A DNA stretch of 64,000 nt from Flammeovirgaceae bacterium (GCA_016712035.1 JADJRT010000003.1:211001-275000); one strand, 5' to 3'; positions 9,507 to 19,845 are shown, counted from the first letter of the stretch. Notes: generated by a model from the letters alone, not told the origin. Program-made: numbers and translations.

Positions 9507-10478
9507 ATGGAGTATAGAAAATTTGGTAGAACGAATTGGCAAGTAAGTGAAATTGGATACGGTATGTGGGGCCTTGCCGGATGGAAAGAAACGGATGATG
9601 CAGAGGTTGGTGTAGCTCTTGACCGAGCTGTCGAACTAGGGTGCAATTTTTTTGATACCGCCTGGGGTTATGGGACTGGCGTAAGCGAGCAAATTTTAGG
9701 AAGACTGCTGCGCCATCACGCTTCTAAACGATTGCATTTCGCTACCAAAATTCCACCTAAAAATTTCAAGTGGCCTTCAAAAGCAAATTATACGTTAGAG
9801 GAATGTTTTCCTGCTTCCCATATTGTGGAATACACTGAAAAGAGTTTAAAAAATCTGAACGTGGATTGCATCGATCTGCAGCAATTTCATGTTTGGGAAG
9901 ACAGTTGGGCGCACAACGATGAATGGAAAAAAGCCATTGAAAAACTGAAGGCCGAGGGAAAAATAAAGCATATAGGTGTAAGTGTAAACCGATGGGAGCC
10001 GGACAATGTACTCAACACGCTAAAGACCGGCCTTATCGATTCCGTTCAGGTAATCTATAACATCTTCGACCAAAATCCAGAAGACAATTTGTTTCCAGTT
10101 TGTCGCGAATTAAACATTGGGGTAATCGCCCGAGTACCATTTGATGAGGGAACGCTTACCGGCCTGTTAACTAAGGATACTGTATTCCCGGAAGGAGATT
10201 GGCGAGCCACCTACTTTGTTCCTGAAAATCTAAATACTAGCGTTGATCATGCAGAGGCTTTAAAACCCTTAATCCCCAATCGTATGACCATGCCCGAAAT
10301 GGCTTTGCGTTTTATTTTATGTAATGATGATGTGCATACTATAATACCCGGCATGCGTAAAATAAGACATGTGGAGGCGAATATTAAGTCTAGTGATGGT
10401 AAGCGGTTGGACTCGTTATTACACCAAGATTTGAAAGTCCACCGGTGGGATCGGACACCCACGAAGTGGTCGCAGTAG
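9507..10478 (+). CDS. Aldo/keto reductase
   Basis: NADPH-type aldo/keto reductase of 323 residues in a TIM-barrel fold. It starts MEYRKFGRTNWQVSEIGYG, the usual AKR beginning. The tetrad is visible: Asp and Tyr in FFDTAWGYG (about residues 49-57), Lys in HFATKIPP (about 80) and His in QQFHVW (about 130). The GVIARVPFDEG and IIPGMRK segments near the C-terminus match the cofactor-binding end. The substrate is unknown. It stands alone upstream of dnaK with no sign of an operon partner. Confidence 0.92.
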   Translation: MEYRKFGRTNWQVSEIGYGMWGLAGWKETDDAEVGVALDRAVELGCNFFDTAWGYGTGVSEQILGRLLRHHASKRLHFATKIPPKNFKWPSKANYTLEECFPASHIVEYTEKSLKNLNVDCIDLQQFHVWEDSWAHNDEWKKAIEKLKAEGKIKHIGVSVNRWEPDNVLNTLKTGLIDSVQVIYNIFDQNPEDNLFPVCRELNIGVIARVPFDEGTLTGLLTKDTVFPEGDWRATYFVPENLNTSVDHAEALKPLIPNRMTMPEMALRFILCNDDVHTIIPGMRKIRHVEANIKSSDGKRLDSLLHQDLKVHRWDRTPTKWSQ

Positions 10479-10586
10479 ACTAATTCTGCCACTCTGTCAC
10501 TTTTTTCCATAAAATCCCCCTTGGCATAACCCTTGTTCATGGGATTGTGTCGAATTAAAAATCTGTAATCAAAAACTGATCATATC

Positions 10587-12506
10587 ATGGGAAAAATTAT
10601 TGGAATAGACTTAGGAACCACCAACTCGTGCGTTGCCGTAATGGAAGGCAATGAACCTGTGGTGATTGCGAATAGCGAGGGTCGTAGAACCACGCCTTCA
10701 ATCGTAGGGTTTTTAGATAATGGAAAGGGCGAGCGCAAGGTGGGTGATCCTGCCAAGCGTCAGGCCATTACCAATCCAAAAAATACCGTATCGTCCATCA
10801 AACGCTTCATGGGTAAAAAGTTTGGTGAAGTAAGTGGCGAAAAGAAGATGGTATCGTACGAAGTGGAAAGCGGTAACAACGACACGGTGCGTGTGCGCAT
10901 TGGCGATCGGTTGTATACTCCTCAGGAAATCTCTGCCATGATTCTTCAAAAAATGAAGAGTACGGCAGAAGACTATCTTGGAACAACAGTTACGGAAGCA
11001 ATCATTACTGTTCCTGCTTACTTCAATGATGCCGAACGTCAGGCAACGAAGGAAGCCGGGCAAATTGCCGGATTGGATGTGAAAAGAATTATCAATGAGC
11101 CTACGGCTGCTGCCTTGGCTTATGGCATGGATAAGAAAAACAAGGACATGAAAATCGCTGTGTACGACTTAGGTGGTGGTACATTCGATGTGTCAATTTT
11201 GGAATTAGGTGATGGCGTGTTTGAAGTGAAGTCGACCAATGGTGATGTGCACCTGGGTGGCGATGACTTTGATATGCGCGTTATGAACTGGCTGGCAGAT
11301 GAATTTAAAACCGATAAGAATATTGACTTGCGCAAAGACCCGATGGCTTTGCAACGCTTAAAGGAAGCTTCAGAAAAAGCAAAAATTGAGCTATCGAGCA
11401 GTAATGAAACTGAAATCAATTTACCGTACATCACTTCTGTGGACGGTGTGCCCGAACACTTAGTGAAAAAACTTTCGCGTGCTAAGTTTGAACAGTTATG
11501 TGATGACTTAATCAAACGCACATTGGATCCTTGCAAAAAGGCTATGGCCGATTCTGGATATTCTGTAAGTCAGATTGACGAAGTAATTCTGGTGGGTGGT
11601 TCTACCCGTATTCCAAGAATTCAGGATGAAGTAGAAAAATTCTTTGGCAAGAAACCTTCCAAGGGTGTAAACCCCGATGAAGTAGTTGCCGTAGGTGCTG
11701 CCATTCAAGGAGGTGTGCTCACCGGTGAAGTGAAGGATGTTCTTCTATTGGATGTTACGCCACTTTCCTTAGGTATCGAAACGATGGGCGGAGTGATGAC
11801 TAAATTGATTGAATCAAACACAACTATTCCTTCTAAAAAATCTGAAGTGTTTTCAACTGCTTCAGACAATCAACCCTCGGTAGAAATTCATGTGTTGCAA
11901 GGCGAACGCCCGATGGCTCGCGACAACCGTACTATTGGTCGGTTCCACTTAGATGGAATACCCCCTGCACCACGCGGAGTACCGCAAGTGGAAGTAGTCT
12001 TTGATATTGATGCCAACGGTATCCTTCATGTATCGGCAAAAGATAAAGGCACGGGTAAAGAACAGAAGATTCGGATCGAAGCTTCATCCGGCTTGACCGA
12101 TGCGGAAATCAAGAAGATGAAGGAAGAAGCACAGGCCAATGCAGAAACCGATAAAAAAGAAAAAGAGCGCGTAGAGAAAATTAACCAGGCTGACTCGCTG
12201 ATTTTCCAAACTGAAAAACAATTGAAGGAGTTTGGTGAAAAACTTTCTGAAGGAAATAAGACTGCGATTACGCAAGCTTTGGATAAACTAAAAGAAGCTC
12301 ACAAGAGCCAGGATGTAGCGGCTATTGAAACCGCTATGAATACGCTCAATGCTGCCTGGCAGGTAGCATCGCAGGAGATGTATGCCGGAGGTTCACAAGC
12401 TGGAGCAACACCAGGTGAGCAACCAAATCAATCGGCTAACACCGGTGCAGGAGCAGCCGGTGGCAATGGTAATGCAACCGATGTAGAGTACGAAGAAGTA
12501 AAATAA
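10587..12506 (+). CDS. dnaK: Chaperone DnaK (Hsp70)
   Basis: Hsp70 chaperone of 639 residues, intact. The ATPase domain begins MGKIIGIDLGTTNSCVAVME and includes VYDLGGGTFDVSIL and the ILVGGSTRIPRIQ segment. The substrate-binding domain follows from about residue 385, ending in a Gly/Ala/Asn-rich tail and the EEVK terminus. It is monocistronic with a strong terminator; dnaJ and grpE are not adjacent. The upstream region has no perfect TAnnTTTG element, fitting control by another system, but I cannot name a heat-shock site with confidence. Confidence 0.98.
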   Translation: MGKIIGIDLGTTNSCVAVMEGNEPVVIANSEGRRTTPSIVGFLDNGKGERKVGDPAKRQAITNPKNTVSSIKRFMGKKFGEVSGEKKMVSYEVESGNNDTVRVRIGDRLYTPQEISAMILQKMKSTAEDYLGTTVTEAIITVPAYFNDAERQATKEAGQIAGLDVKRIINEPTAAALAYGMDKKNKDMKIAVYDLGGGTFDVSILELGDGVFEVKSTNGDVHLGGDDFDMRVMNWLADEFKTDKNIDLRKDPMALQRLKEASEKAKIELSSSNETEINLPYITSVDGVPEHLVKKLSRAKFEQLCDDLIKRTLDPCKKAMADSGYSVSQIDEVILVGGSTRIPRIQDEVEKFFGKKPSKGVNPDEVVAVGAAIQGGVLTGEVKDVLLLDVTPLSLGIETMGGVMTKLIESNTTIPSKKSEVFSTASDNQPSVEIHVLQGERPMARDNRTIGRFHLDGIPPAPRGVPQVEVVFDIDANGILHVSAKDKGTGKEQKIRIEASSGLTDAEIKKMKEEAQANAETDKKEKERVEKINQADSLIFQTEKQLKEFGEKLSEGNKTAITQALDKLKEAHKSQDVAAIETAMNTLNAAWQVASQEMYAGGSQAGATPGEQPNQSANTGAGAAGGNGNATDVEYEEVK

Positions 12507-12533
12507 ATCATTCGGTAACCTTAGTTACTAACG

Positions 12534-12572
12534 ACCCTTCGGATGCAAACATCCGAAGGGTTATTTTTTTTC
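12534..12572 (+). terminator. Rho-independent terminator after dnaK
   Basis: A perfect 12-bp stem (12534-12545 with 12550-12561), a 4-nt loop and a long T-tract. Confidence 0.9.
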
Positions 12573-12642
12573 TTTCCTTTTTTTGATTCTGATTTTAATC
12601 AATCAAAACTATCTTTACAGTCCTTTAATTTAACAGTTACAT

Positions 12643-13684
12643 ATGCTTGTTGTAAAGTTTGGTGGCACCTCTGTAGGTAAGCCTGAAAGAATGAAGAAGA
12701 TTGCTAACCTGGTTATGGGAATGCCGGGTAAAAAAATCGTTGTTCTCTCAGCACTGAGTGGCACCACCAATACCCTCGTGCGCATCGGAGATCATTTGGT
12801 GGCGCAGCAGCATACCGCAGCCGAGCAAGAGATTTCAAAAAAATTAGTGAACGATTGAAACCCATTCTGGCCACCATGAGTCACGTAGATATTTTGGTTA
12901 CTCAAGGATACATCTGCAGAAATCATAAAAATGAGATTGATAATTTAAAACGGGGCGGCAGCGATTATACGGCTTCGCTTATTGGTGCGGCCATTCGAGC
13001 CGAAGAAATTCAAATCTGGACGGACATTGATGGCATGCACAACAATGACCCGCGCATCGTAAAAAAGACCGTGCCTATCGCTGAACTTACTTTTGACGAG
13101 GCTTCGGAGCTTGCTTACTTCGGAGCAAAAATACTCCATCCCTCCACCATAGTGCCGGCTCAAAAATATAGTGTACCAGTTCGCTTAAAGAACACACTGG
13201 ATGAAAAAGCACCGGTACCATTATTAGCGATAAAGGAGGTCGGGGTGAATTCAAAGCTATTGCAGCAAAAGATGGAATCACTGCAATAAAAATAAAATCC
13301 TCGCGCATGCTATTAGCCCATGGATTCTTGCGCAAAGTATTTGAAGTGTTTGAACGCTATAAAACTTCTATTGACATGATCTCCACGTCAGAGGTTGCCA
13401 TCTCGTTAACGATTGATGATAACAAAAATCTGAAACTTATTTTAGAAGAGCTAACAAGTTTTGGAAATATAGAAGTAGATGAGAATCAAAGTATCATTTG
13501 TGTTGTGGGTAATTTACTCTCCGAAAAAGAAGGGGTACTTCAAGAGGTTTTTGAGGCACTGAAAACTATACCTATTCGAATGGTCTCTTACGGTGGTAGC
13601 TATAACAACATCTCCATTCTGGTTGACAGCAGTCAAAAAGATAAAGCTTTGAATTTATTAAATGAAGGAATCTTTCATTTATAA
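12643..13684 (+). pseudogene. Aspartate kinase, frameshifted and internally shortened
   Basis: Aspartokinase, first step of the Lys/Thr/Met/diaminopimelate pathway. Segment 1 (from 12643) has KFGGTSVGKPERM. Segment 2 (from about 12855) has LKRGGSDYTASLIGAA and WTDIDGMHNNDPR. Segment 3 (to 13684) carries two ACT domains (VFERYKTSIDMISTSE, RMVSYGGSYNN). One frame break lies near 13226 and can be fixed by one base. The first junction (about 12855) is different: roughly 70-100 residues expected between the N-lobe and the QGYICRN region are missing, so one indel cannot repair it. Either a mis-assembly or a real deletion. Without that stretch the enzyme would not work, and no second aspartokinase is in the window. 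Confidence 0.85.
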
Positions 13685-13805
13685 AAAAGATACATTCGCT
13701 ATCAAGAATTATTACCGTTTATCCGGAAAAAAAGTCATAAATAAATTTAATAAACGAGAAACTTTTTTTCAACTATATTTACCATGGACCTAAATATTTG
13801 GATTT

Positions 13806-15090
13806 ATGGTAACTTTTGTAATTCTCGTTTTCGTTGTGGGTTATTTGGCTATTGCCCTCGAGCATCCTATTAAAATAAATAAGACAGCCTCCGCACTATT
13901 AACGGGTGTGATTTGCTGGACGCTCTACGCTTTGTTTTCGAGTAATTCAATAGAGCATATTGGCGAGCAATTAAATCATCATTTAGGACAGGTGTCGGGT
14001 ATCCTTTTCTTTTGATGGGCGCCATGACGATTGTGGAATTAGTGGATGCATACCAAGGCTTTAAGGTTATCACCGATCGCATCAATACAAGAGATCCTAA
14101 AAAACTACTTTGGATTATTTGTATCGTTACCTTCTTTCTCTCCGCTATTCTGGATAACCTAACAACCTCCATCGTGATGGTTTCCCTAATCAGAAAACTG
14201 GTTCCCAATAAACAAATGCGATTGTTCTTTGCCGGTATGATAGTAATTGCGGCTAATGCGGGTGGTGCCTGGTCGCCTATTAGGTGACGTTACCACCACC
14301 ATGCTTTGGATTGGCGGTCAGATTTCTTCCGGAAATATTATTATAACACTCCTACTTCCAAGCATTATATGTATGGTTGTGCCGTTAATCTATTTACAGT
14401 TTACCCTTAAAGGAGAACTCGGGACACACGAGGAAAATCAAGATTTAGATACGGGCAATAGCCATCATGGAGGTAATGGGGCACCGGTTAAAGGAGCAAC
14501 TACCATGTTGATTATGGGTATAGGGGGGTTAATTTCTGTTCCCATCTTTAAAACAGTTACCCACTTACCTCCGTACCTCGGTATGCTTCTGGCGCTTGGC
14601 GTACTTTGGGTTGTTTCTGAATTGATTAATCCAGATATGGATGAAGCCGATAAGCGACCGTACACAGCCGCTGGTGCCTTAACCCGAATTGATGTGCCCA
14701 GTGTTCTATTCTTCCTTGGGGATTTTGTTAGCTGTCAGTGCTCTTGAATCCATGGAAATATTAAATCACTTTTCCGCATGGCTTGACAGTACCTTGGGTG
14801 ACCAGCGCATCATTATTACACTTATCGGAATTTTATCAGCCATAGTAGATAACGTGCCGCTCGTTGCTGCCAGCATGGGTATGTACGACATGAACGTTTA
14901 CTATCAGGATCATATGATCTGGGAATACCTGGCCTATTGTGCGGGTACCGGTGGCAGTATTTTGATTATTGGTTCAGCAGCGGGTGTAGCCGTAATGGGT
15001 ATGGAGAAAATTGATTTTATCTGGTACTTGAAAAAAATCTCATTGCTGGCCATGTTAGGATATTTTGCGGAGCCATTATATACCTCCTGA
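13806..15090 (+). CDS. nhaD: NhaD-type Na+/H+ antiporter (three frameshifts)
   Basis: Membrane antiporter of about 428 residues after repair, with some 11 hydrophobic segments. Recognisable parts are MGAMTIVELVDAYQGF, FLSAILDNLTTSIVM, NAGGAWSPIGDVTTTMLW and SAIVDNVPLVAASMGMY, all typical of the NhaD/ion-transporter superfamily. The Asp and Thr in the DNLT motif and the second DNVP are the likely ion-binding points. Three breaks occur: one T missing at 14010-14013, an extra base near 14280, and an extra G in GGGG near 14717-14720. Each is a one-base fix that keeps the family sequence. It converges with the dehydrogenase at 15146. Confidence 0.88.
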
Positions 15091-15145
15091 TACATCCGTC
15101 CTTGCAGTGCATCCACCCGTATAATGCTTGGAGGCCAAGTATAGT

Positions 15146-16372
15146 TTAAACCAATTGCTTCAAGGCAATCTCAAAAGAAGTTTGAGCCAATTTAGTTTTT
15201 GCTAAGCTGACTTTTCTGATTTTTTCAAGAGCCACTAAGATCGTTTGAGAAATATCCGTGAAGATTGCTTCATCGGTCATGCTCACTTCGCGCTCCATAA
15301 AATAAGCGAACACACGGGCCATCCCACAGTTAGCGATAAAGTCTGGAATCACTGAAATTTTTTCATCGGCATAAAGACCCGTTGACCCAAAGAATATTTC
15401 TTTATCGGCAAAGGGAACATTGGCCCCGCAAGAAAAAACCTCTATACCAGAATCAATCATCCGATCAATTTGATCTTGCGTTATTAACCTCGAAGCCGCA
15501 GCGGGTACAAATACTTCAAAAGTTAAGTCCCAGATTTTTTTATTTACAATCTCAAAAGGCAATAATTCTTCCGTTACCAGCTTGTTGCCTTTACGGTTCA
15601 CCACCAACTCACAAACTTGCTGATGCGAAAACCCGGCTTGATTTATCACCCCTCCTTCGCGCGTAAGTATTCCTACAACCTTGGCTCCCATCTGCGACAA
15701 ATAAAATCCGGCCGCAGCACCAACATTTCCCCAGCCTTGTACTACCACCCGCTTTCCTTCCAATTTGCCGCCCCACAAATTGTAGTAATGCTTTACCGCC
15801 TCAGCCACGCCAAAGCCCGTGCACATATCGGCAACCGTATATTTTTTTTGCAACGAGGGTGTATACTTTTCATCTTCAATTAATTTAATAACACCCTGGC
15901 GTAGTTGACCTATCCGATTAACCTTTTGGGGCTCTGTGGGTTTATAATGTCCGGTAAAGACGCCTTCCTGAGGATGCCAGATACCTACATCTTCTGTATG
16001 TGGAATTACTTCATGAATTTCGTCCACATTCAGATCACCCCCCGTGCCATAATAATATTTGAGCATTGGCATAACAGCAGCATACCAGCGGTGAAGCACG
16101 CCTTCTTTGCGTGAATCATTAGGATCGAAATTGATACCAGACTTTGCACCACCAATGGGTGGACCCGAAACCGTGAATTTTATCTCCATCGTTTTGGCCA
16201 ACGATTCAACTTCTCTTTTGTCAAGACCAACACGCATGCGTGTACCACCCCCGGCAGCACCTCCTCGGAGGGAATTGATAACTACCCAACCTTCGGCCTC
16301 AGTTTCACTATCCTTCCACTCAAAAACAATTTCTGGTCGTTTATTTTCAAACTTTTCCAGTAGATCCTTCAT
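15146..16372 (-). CDS. Glu/Leu/Phe/Val dehydrogenase
   Basis: NAD(P)-dependent amino-acid dehydrogenase of 408 residues, interconverting an amino acid with its 2-oxo acid and ammonia. The catalytic lysine motif PIGGAKSGI (about residues 73-81) and the Rossmann motif VVVQGWGNVG (about 212-221) are clear. The N-terminal dimerisation domain is complete. Length and motifs fit glutamate or leucine dehydrogenase; I cannot decide the substrate from these motifs. A -7 element lies 20 bp upstream. It is divergent from coaX. Confidence 0.9.
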   Translation of the reverse strand: MKDLLEKFENKRPEIVFEWKDSETEAEGWVVINSLRGGAAGGGTRMRVGLDKREVESLAKTMEIKFTVSGPPIGGAKSGINFDPNDSRKEGVLHRWYAAVMPMLKYYYGTGGDLNVDEIHEVIPHTEDVGIWHPQEGVFTGHYKPTEPQKVNRIGQLRQGVIKLIEDEKYTPSLQKKYTVADMCTGFGVAEAVKHYYNLWGGKLEGKRVVVQGWGNVGAAAGFYLSQMGAKVVGILTREGGVINQAGFSHQQVCELVVNRKGNKLVTEELLPFEIVNKKIWDLTFEVFVPAAASRLITQDQIDRMIDSGIEVFSCGANVPFADKEIFFGSTGLYADEKISVIPDFIANCGMARVFAYFMEREVSMTDEAIFTDISQTILVALEKIRKVSLAKTKLAQTSFEIALKQLV

Positions 16373-16391
16373 CCTTTATTCTTTAAGGGGC

Positions 16392-16399
16392 CAAAGATA
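16392..16399 (-). promoter_or_regulatory. -7 element for the dehydrogenase gene
   Basis: TATCTTTG on the minus strand, 20 bp ahead of the start codon at 16372. No clear -33 TTG. Confidence 0.4.
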
Positions 16400-16426
16400 T
16401 TAAATCGTAGATGGAAGCAGTTTTCT

Positions 16427-16434
16427 TATTTTTG
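16427..16434 (+). promoter_or_regulatory. -7 element for coaX
   Basis: TATTTTTG matches TAnnTTTG and lies 14 bp before the coaX ATG. A -33 TTG is not evident, so the call is weaker than for the full promoters. Confidence 0.4.
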
Positions 16435-16448
16435 GAGTCTTTTAAATT

Positions 16449-17168
16449 ATGAACCTGGTTATTGATTCTGGTAACACGCGTTTCAAAATAGGAGTTTTTG
16501 AGGGGGCATCCTTAATTCAGAAATATTCATTTTCTGAAAGTGAGCTCTTAAGAAACTTTCTAACTAAAAATAGTTTTAGCCATGTTCTTGTAAGCTCCGT
16601 CAGCTATGGTGCTAACGAAATTTTAACCTGGACTCAATGTTCCGGAAAAAAAATTGTACTAGACGCAACAATGTCTCTTCCTGTTACTTTAAACTACGCA
16701 ACCCCAGGAACACTTGGTGTAGATCGCATTGCCGCTGTTTGTGGTGCACTTGAATTGTATCCGGGCCACGACTGCCTCGTCATTGACATCGGTACGTGTA
16801 TTAATTATGAATTTTTAAGTCGTGATAAGATTTATATGGGGGGTTCCATCTCACCAGGCGTAATGATGCGGTTTGAAGCCATGCATACGTTAACCTCTAA
16901 ACTTCCGTTAGTAAAGCCAATATATGAACCAACATTGATTGGTATTAGTACTGAATTATGTATGCAGAGTGGAGTAATGAATGGAGCTATTGAAGAAATT
17001 AATGGGATTATTAACCGATATATTGAATTATTCCCTGCGATGAAGGTGATATTATGTGGTGGCGACTCCACTTTTTTTGAAAACAAGCTTAAACACTCCA
17101 TATTTGTAGCCCCCGAACTCGTTTTGAGCGGTTTGAACAGGATTTTGCGTTATCATGTTGAATTTTAA
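16449..17168 (+). CDS. coaX: Type III pantothenate kinase
   Basis: First enzyme of coenzyme A synthesis, phosphorylating pantothenate. The 239-residue protein has the ASKHA-fold phosphate motif IDSGNTRFKIG at the N-terminus, GTLGVDRIAAVCGA (about 93-106, pantothenate site) and VIDIGTCINYEF (about 115-126), then a GGSISPG loop. These are diagnostic for CoaX. Its last 14 bases overlap the start of the outer-membrane protein gene, so the two are translationally coupled, as in other Cytophagales. Confidence 0.95.
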   Translation: MNLVIDSGNTRFKIGVFEGASLIQKYSFSESELLRNFLTKNSFSHVLVSSVSYGANEILTWTQCSGKKIVLDATMSLPVTLNYATPGTLGVDRIAAVCGALELYPGHDCLVIDIGTCINYEFLSRDKIYMGGSISPGVMMRFEAMHTLTSKLPLVKPIYEPTLIGISTELCMQSGVMNGAIEEINGIINRYIELFPAMKVILCGGDSTFFENKLKHSIFVAPELVLSGLNRILRYHVEF

Positions 17169-18429
17169 GAAGAATACTCTACTAATACTTAGCTTGTTTC
17201 TGTTCATTTCCCCAAAAATTTTTGGGCAAGCAGCGCAAACGCCATTTTCTTATCTCGGTATTGGTGAATACTATGGAAATGCCCTTGCTCATAATCAAGG
17301 AATGGCAGGAGTAGGCATCAGTAACCCTCAATACTTTTACCTAAACAATCAAAATCCTGCATTACTGGTTTTTAATAGATTTACCTCTTTTGAAGCCGGA
17401 TTTATTGGTGAGCGCAGAACGGTTATTGGCAATGGAGTTTCTGAAACAAATGGAAACGCCAATCTTAACTATTTGATTATGGGGTTCCCGATAAAAGTTG
17501 GCCGATGGGCAACCTCATTAGGACTGGCGCCTTATACAACCGTAAATTATCGTCTTAATTATACAGACTCCATTCTGGGAAGTGCTAACACGGTAGATGT
17601 TATTGAATCAGGAAGTGGAGGGATCAATCAATTTGCGTGGTCGCATGGCGTTTCATTAAATAAAAATCTTTCTTTAGGCGTTAAAGCGGCATATCTGTTC
17701 AGTTCGATAGAAAATGAATATTCGAATTCTTTAACCCAAAGTGCACAAGCAGTTACCTACTACCCCACTGTATATGAACGAACTTATGTAAAAGATTTTC
17801 TTTTCACTTCAGGCCTATCCTACCATGTTGATTCCCTGTTTAATAAAAATTATAAATTCAACCTCGGTGTGGTCTATGATTTTAAGACAGACCTTAAAAC
17901 TCAATATACCGCACGCTTTGAACAGAGGAATGACGTAGACACCTTATTCTCCACAAGCGTGGCCAACAATGAGCCTGGATCAATAAACTTACCGGCCAAA
18001 CTCGCTTTGGGGCTATCTTTTGGCAAGGGAGATCATTGGGTGATTGGTTCCGATTTTGTTTTACTTGACTATACTCAGTTTAGCGGTCGTGAAGTAAGTC
18101 AGGAAGCAACCAAGGGCTGGAAATTGGCCTTGGGAACAGAATTTACACCCGATGTGGTAGCCTTGGGGAGTTACTTGAAGCGGATTACTTACCGAACAGG
18201 TGTAAGCTATGATAAATACCCGTATTTGATCAATGGCGTGCCACTTAAAGATTTTGGCATTAATTTTGGATTCTCTATGCCAGTAAGCAGAGTCTCAAGT
18301 ATCGATTTTGCATTTAAAGTCGGGAAAAGAGGAAATGTGAAAGACAATACAATTGAAGAAAACTATTTTAAGTTTTATTTTGGTGCGACATTTAATGACC
18401 AATGGTTTGTCAGAAGAAGATTTGATTAA
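17155..18429 (+). CDS. Outer membrane beta-barrel protein
   Basis: Protein of 424 residues with a signal peptide (MLNFKKNTLLILSLFLFISP, cleavage probably after IFGQA). The mature part alternates short hydrophobic strands and turns, with repeated aromatic and Gly-rich strand ends, typical of a FadL/PorV-like barrel. The early sequence (PFSYLGIGEYYGNALAHNQG, then GVGISNPQYFYLNNQNPA) resembles the conserved N-terminal segment of such Bacteroidota proteins, where an internal hatch forms. It overlaps coaX by 14 bp and is followed by a TPR protein after 14 bp. A role in outer-membrane transport is inferred only. Confidence 0.75.
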   Translation: MLNFKKNTLLILSLFLFISPKIFGQAAQTPFSYLGIGEYYGNALAHNQGMAGVGISNPQYFYLNNQNPALLVFNRFTSFEAGFIGERRTVIGNGVSETNGNANLNYLIMGFPIKVGRWATSLGLAPYTTVNYRLNYTDSILGSANTVDVIESGSGGINQFAWSHGVSLNKNLSLGVKAAYLFSSIENEYSNSLTQSAQAVTYYPTVYERTYVKDFLFTSGLSYHVDSLFNKNYKFNLGVVYDFKTDLKTQYTARFEQRNDVDTLFSTSVANNEPGSINLPAKLALGLSFGKGDHWVIGSDFVLLDYTQFSGREVSQEATKGWKLALGTEFTPDVVALGSYLKRITYRTGVSYDKYPYLINGVPLKDFGINFGFSMPVSRVSSIDFAFKVGKRGNVKDNTIEENYFKFYFGATFNDQWFVRRRFD

Positions 18430-18443
18430 ATAACTAAACACAA

Positions 18444-19763
18444 ATGAAAAAGAAATTGAAGTCATCGCTGTTAGGAATCACTTTTATCCTCTTAACAGCT
18501 ATAACCGGTTTTTCACAATGCAAGGAAGTTGTATGGCCGGAAAACAAGGCAAAAGCTGAAGAGTCTGTAGCGCTTTATGGCGATGCGATGAAACAACAGA
18601 ATTGGCGAGCAGCTGTTCCCCCTTTTCAGTGGATGCTTAAAAATGCACCCAATTGGAATACCAAGCTTTATATAGACGGAACAGATATCTACAATAAACT
18701 TGCATCGGTAGAAAAAGATCCTAAGAAAAAGCAAGTGTTGGTTGATTCACTCATGATGCTTTACGATATGCGTGTAACCAATTGCGGTGACGAAGTAAAT
18801 GTTTTAAACCGTAAGGCAATTTACGCGGCCGTTTATAATGGTCAGAATAAAGATAAAACAGCAGAAGTACTGGCTCTATACGATAAGGTTTATGCAATCA
18901 GCGGTAACAACGTATTGGATAACAACCTACTTTCATACATGCAGGTTATTCAACTAAATGCAGTGTTGTTGAAAAACCTAAGCGATGATCAGATTCTTGA
19001 ACGCTATGATAAACTTTCAGGCGTAGTTGATGTGAAGATTAAAAAAGCGCAGGCTGAAAATAAGCAGGCAGACGTGGAAAGATTAAAGGCCACAAAAAGC
19101 AGCGTGGATGATATTCTTATCAAGTTGGTAAAGGTGGATTGTGATTTTGTTAAGAAAAACCTCGAACCCAAATTCAAGCAAAATCCAAGCGATATCGCAT
19201 TAGCTAAAAAAATCTTCCAATTCATGACCACTGGTGGCTGTATTGAAGACCCACTTTGGTTGCAGGCTGCTGAAGTATTGCACAAGGATAGCCCCGATTA
19301 TGGATTAGCTATTAACATGGCAAAGATTTATGCGAAAAATGGTAATATGGAGAAGGCCGAAGCATTAGCAACTGAAGCGGTAACCATCGCTTCTACTCCT
19401 GAGCAAAAAGAAAACTCCAACATTCTGGTTGGCGACCTGCTGGCACAGAAAGGAAGCAAGTCTGCAGCGCGTGAAGCCTACCGCAAAGCCGGGAAAATAG
19501 GTTTTGAGAAAATCGGTGACCTTTACATGGGTTCTTTTAAAGATTGCGCAAAAGGATCAAGCTTGGCAGAAGATCGTTTAGTCTACATTGCAGCATACGA
19601 TATGTATGCCAAAGCAGGCGATCAGTCAAAGATGAATCAGGCACGTGGCCAGTTTCCTTCTGTAACTGAATTGTTTGAATTGAACTGGAAAGAAGGTGAC
19701 ACAAAATCTATTTCCTGTTGGGTGGGCGAAACCGTTGTGTTACGCACCCGTGGTAAGGAATAA
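18444..19763 (+). CDS. Secreted TPR-repeat protein
   Basis: Protein of 439 residues with an N-terminal signal (MKKKLKSSLLGITFILLTA, GFSQ cleavage). The remainder is almost all alpha-helical with degenerate tetratricopeptide repeats, clearest at about residues 285-370 (DSPDYGLAINMAKIYAKNG and the following KAEALATEAVTIA). A short cysteine-containing tail (SISCWVGETVVLRTRGKE) ends it. It follows the barrel protein by 14 bp, so it likely works at or near the outer membrane as a scaffold. Similar proteins of the same size are common in Cytophagales with unknown function. Confidence 0.75.
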   Translation: MKKKLKSSLLGITFILLTAITGFSQCKEVVWPENKAKAEESVALYGDAMKQQNWRAAVPPFQWMLKNAPNWNTKLYIDGTDIYNKLASVEKDPKKKQVLVDSLMMLYDMRVTNCGDEVNVLNRKAIYAAVYNGQNKDKTAEVLALYDKVYAISGNNVLDNNLLSYMQVIQLNAVLLKNLSDDQILERYDKLSGVVDVKIKKAQAENKQADVERLKATKSSVDDILIKLVKVDCDFVKKNLEPKFKQNPSDIALAKKIFQFMTTGGCIEDPLWLQAAEVLHKDSPDYGLAINMAKIYAKNGNMEKAEALATEAVTIASTPEQKENSNILVGDLLAQKGSKSAAREAYRKAGKIGFEKIGDLYMGSFKDCAKGSSLAEDRLVYIAAYDMYAKAGDQSKMNQARGQFPSVTELFELNWKEGDTKSISCWVGETVVLRTRGKE

Positions 19764-19781
19764 ATAAACATAAACTAATTG

Positions 19782-19812
19782 GAAGGCTAGCTTTTAAGCT
19801 GGCCTTCTTCAT
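19782..19812 (+). terminator. Weak terminator after TPR gene
   Basis: An 11-bp stem with one G-T pair (19782-19792 with 19797-19807) has a 4-nt loop, followed by a broken T-tract. Confidence 0.5.
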
Positions 19813-19845
19813 TATATGGAAGTCACTTGTTTGCCCATAAAATCT

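Noticed and set aside
10530..10560. Sigma-54-like promoter (TTGGCAT...TTGT) upstream of dnaK
   Set aside because: The -12 part reads GT rather than GC after the 10-nt spacing, so the match is too weak to call.
12586..12617. Promoter TTTG-N24-TATCTTTA for aspartokinase
   Set aside because: The spacer is longer than in the other sites and the -7 element has a mismatch at its last base.
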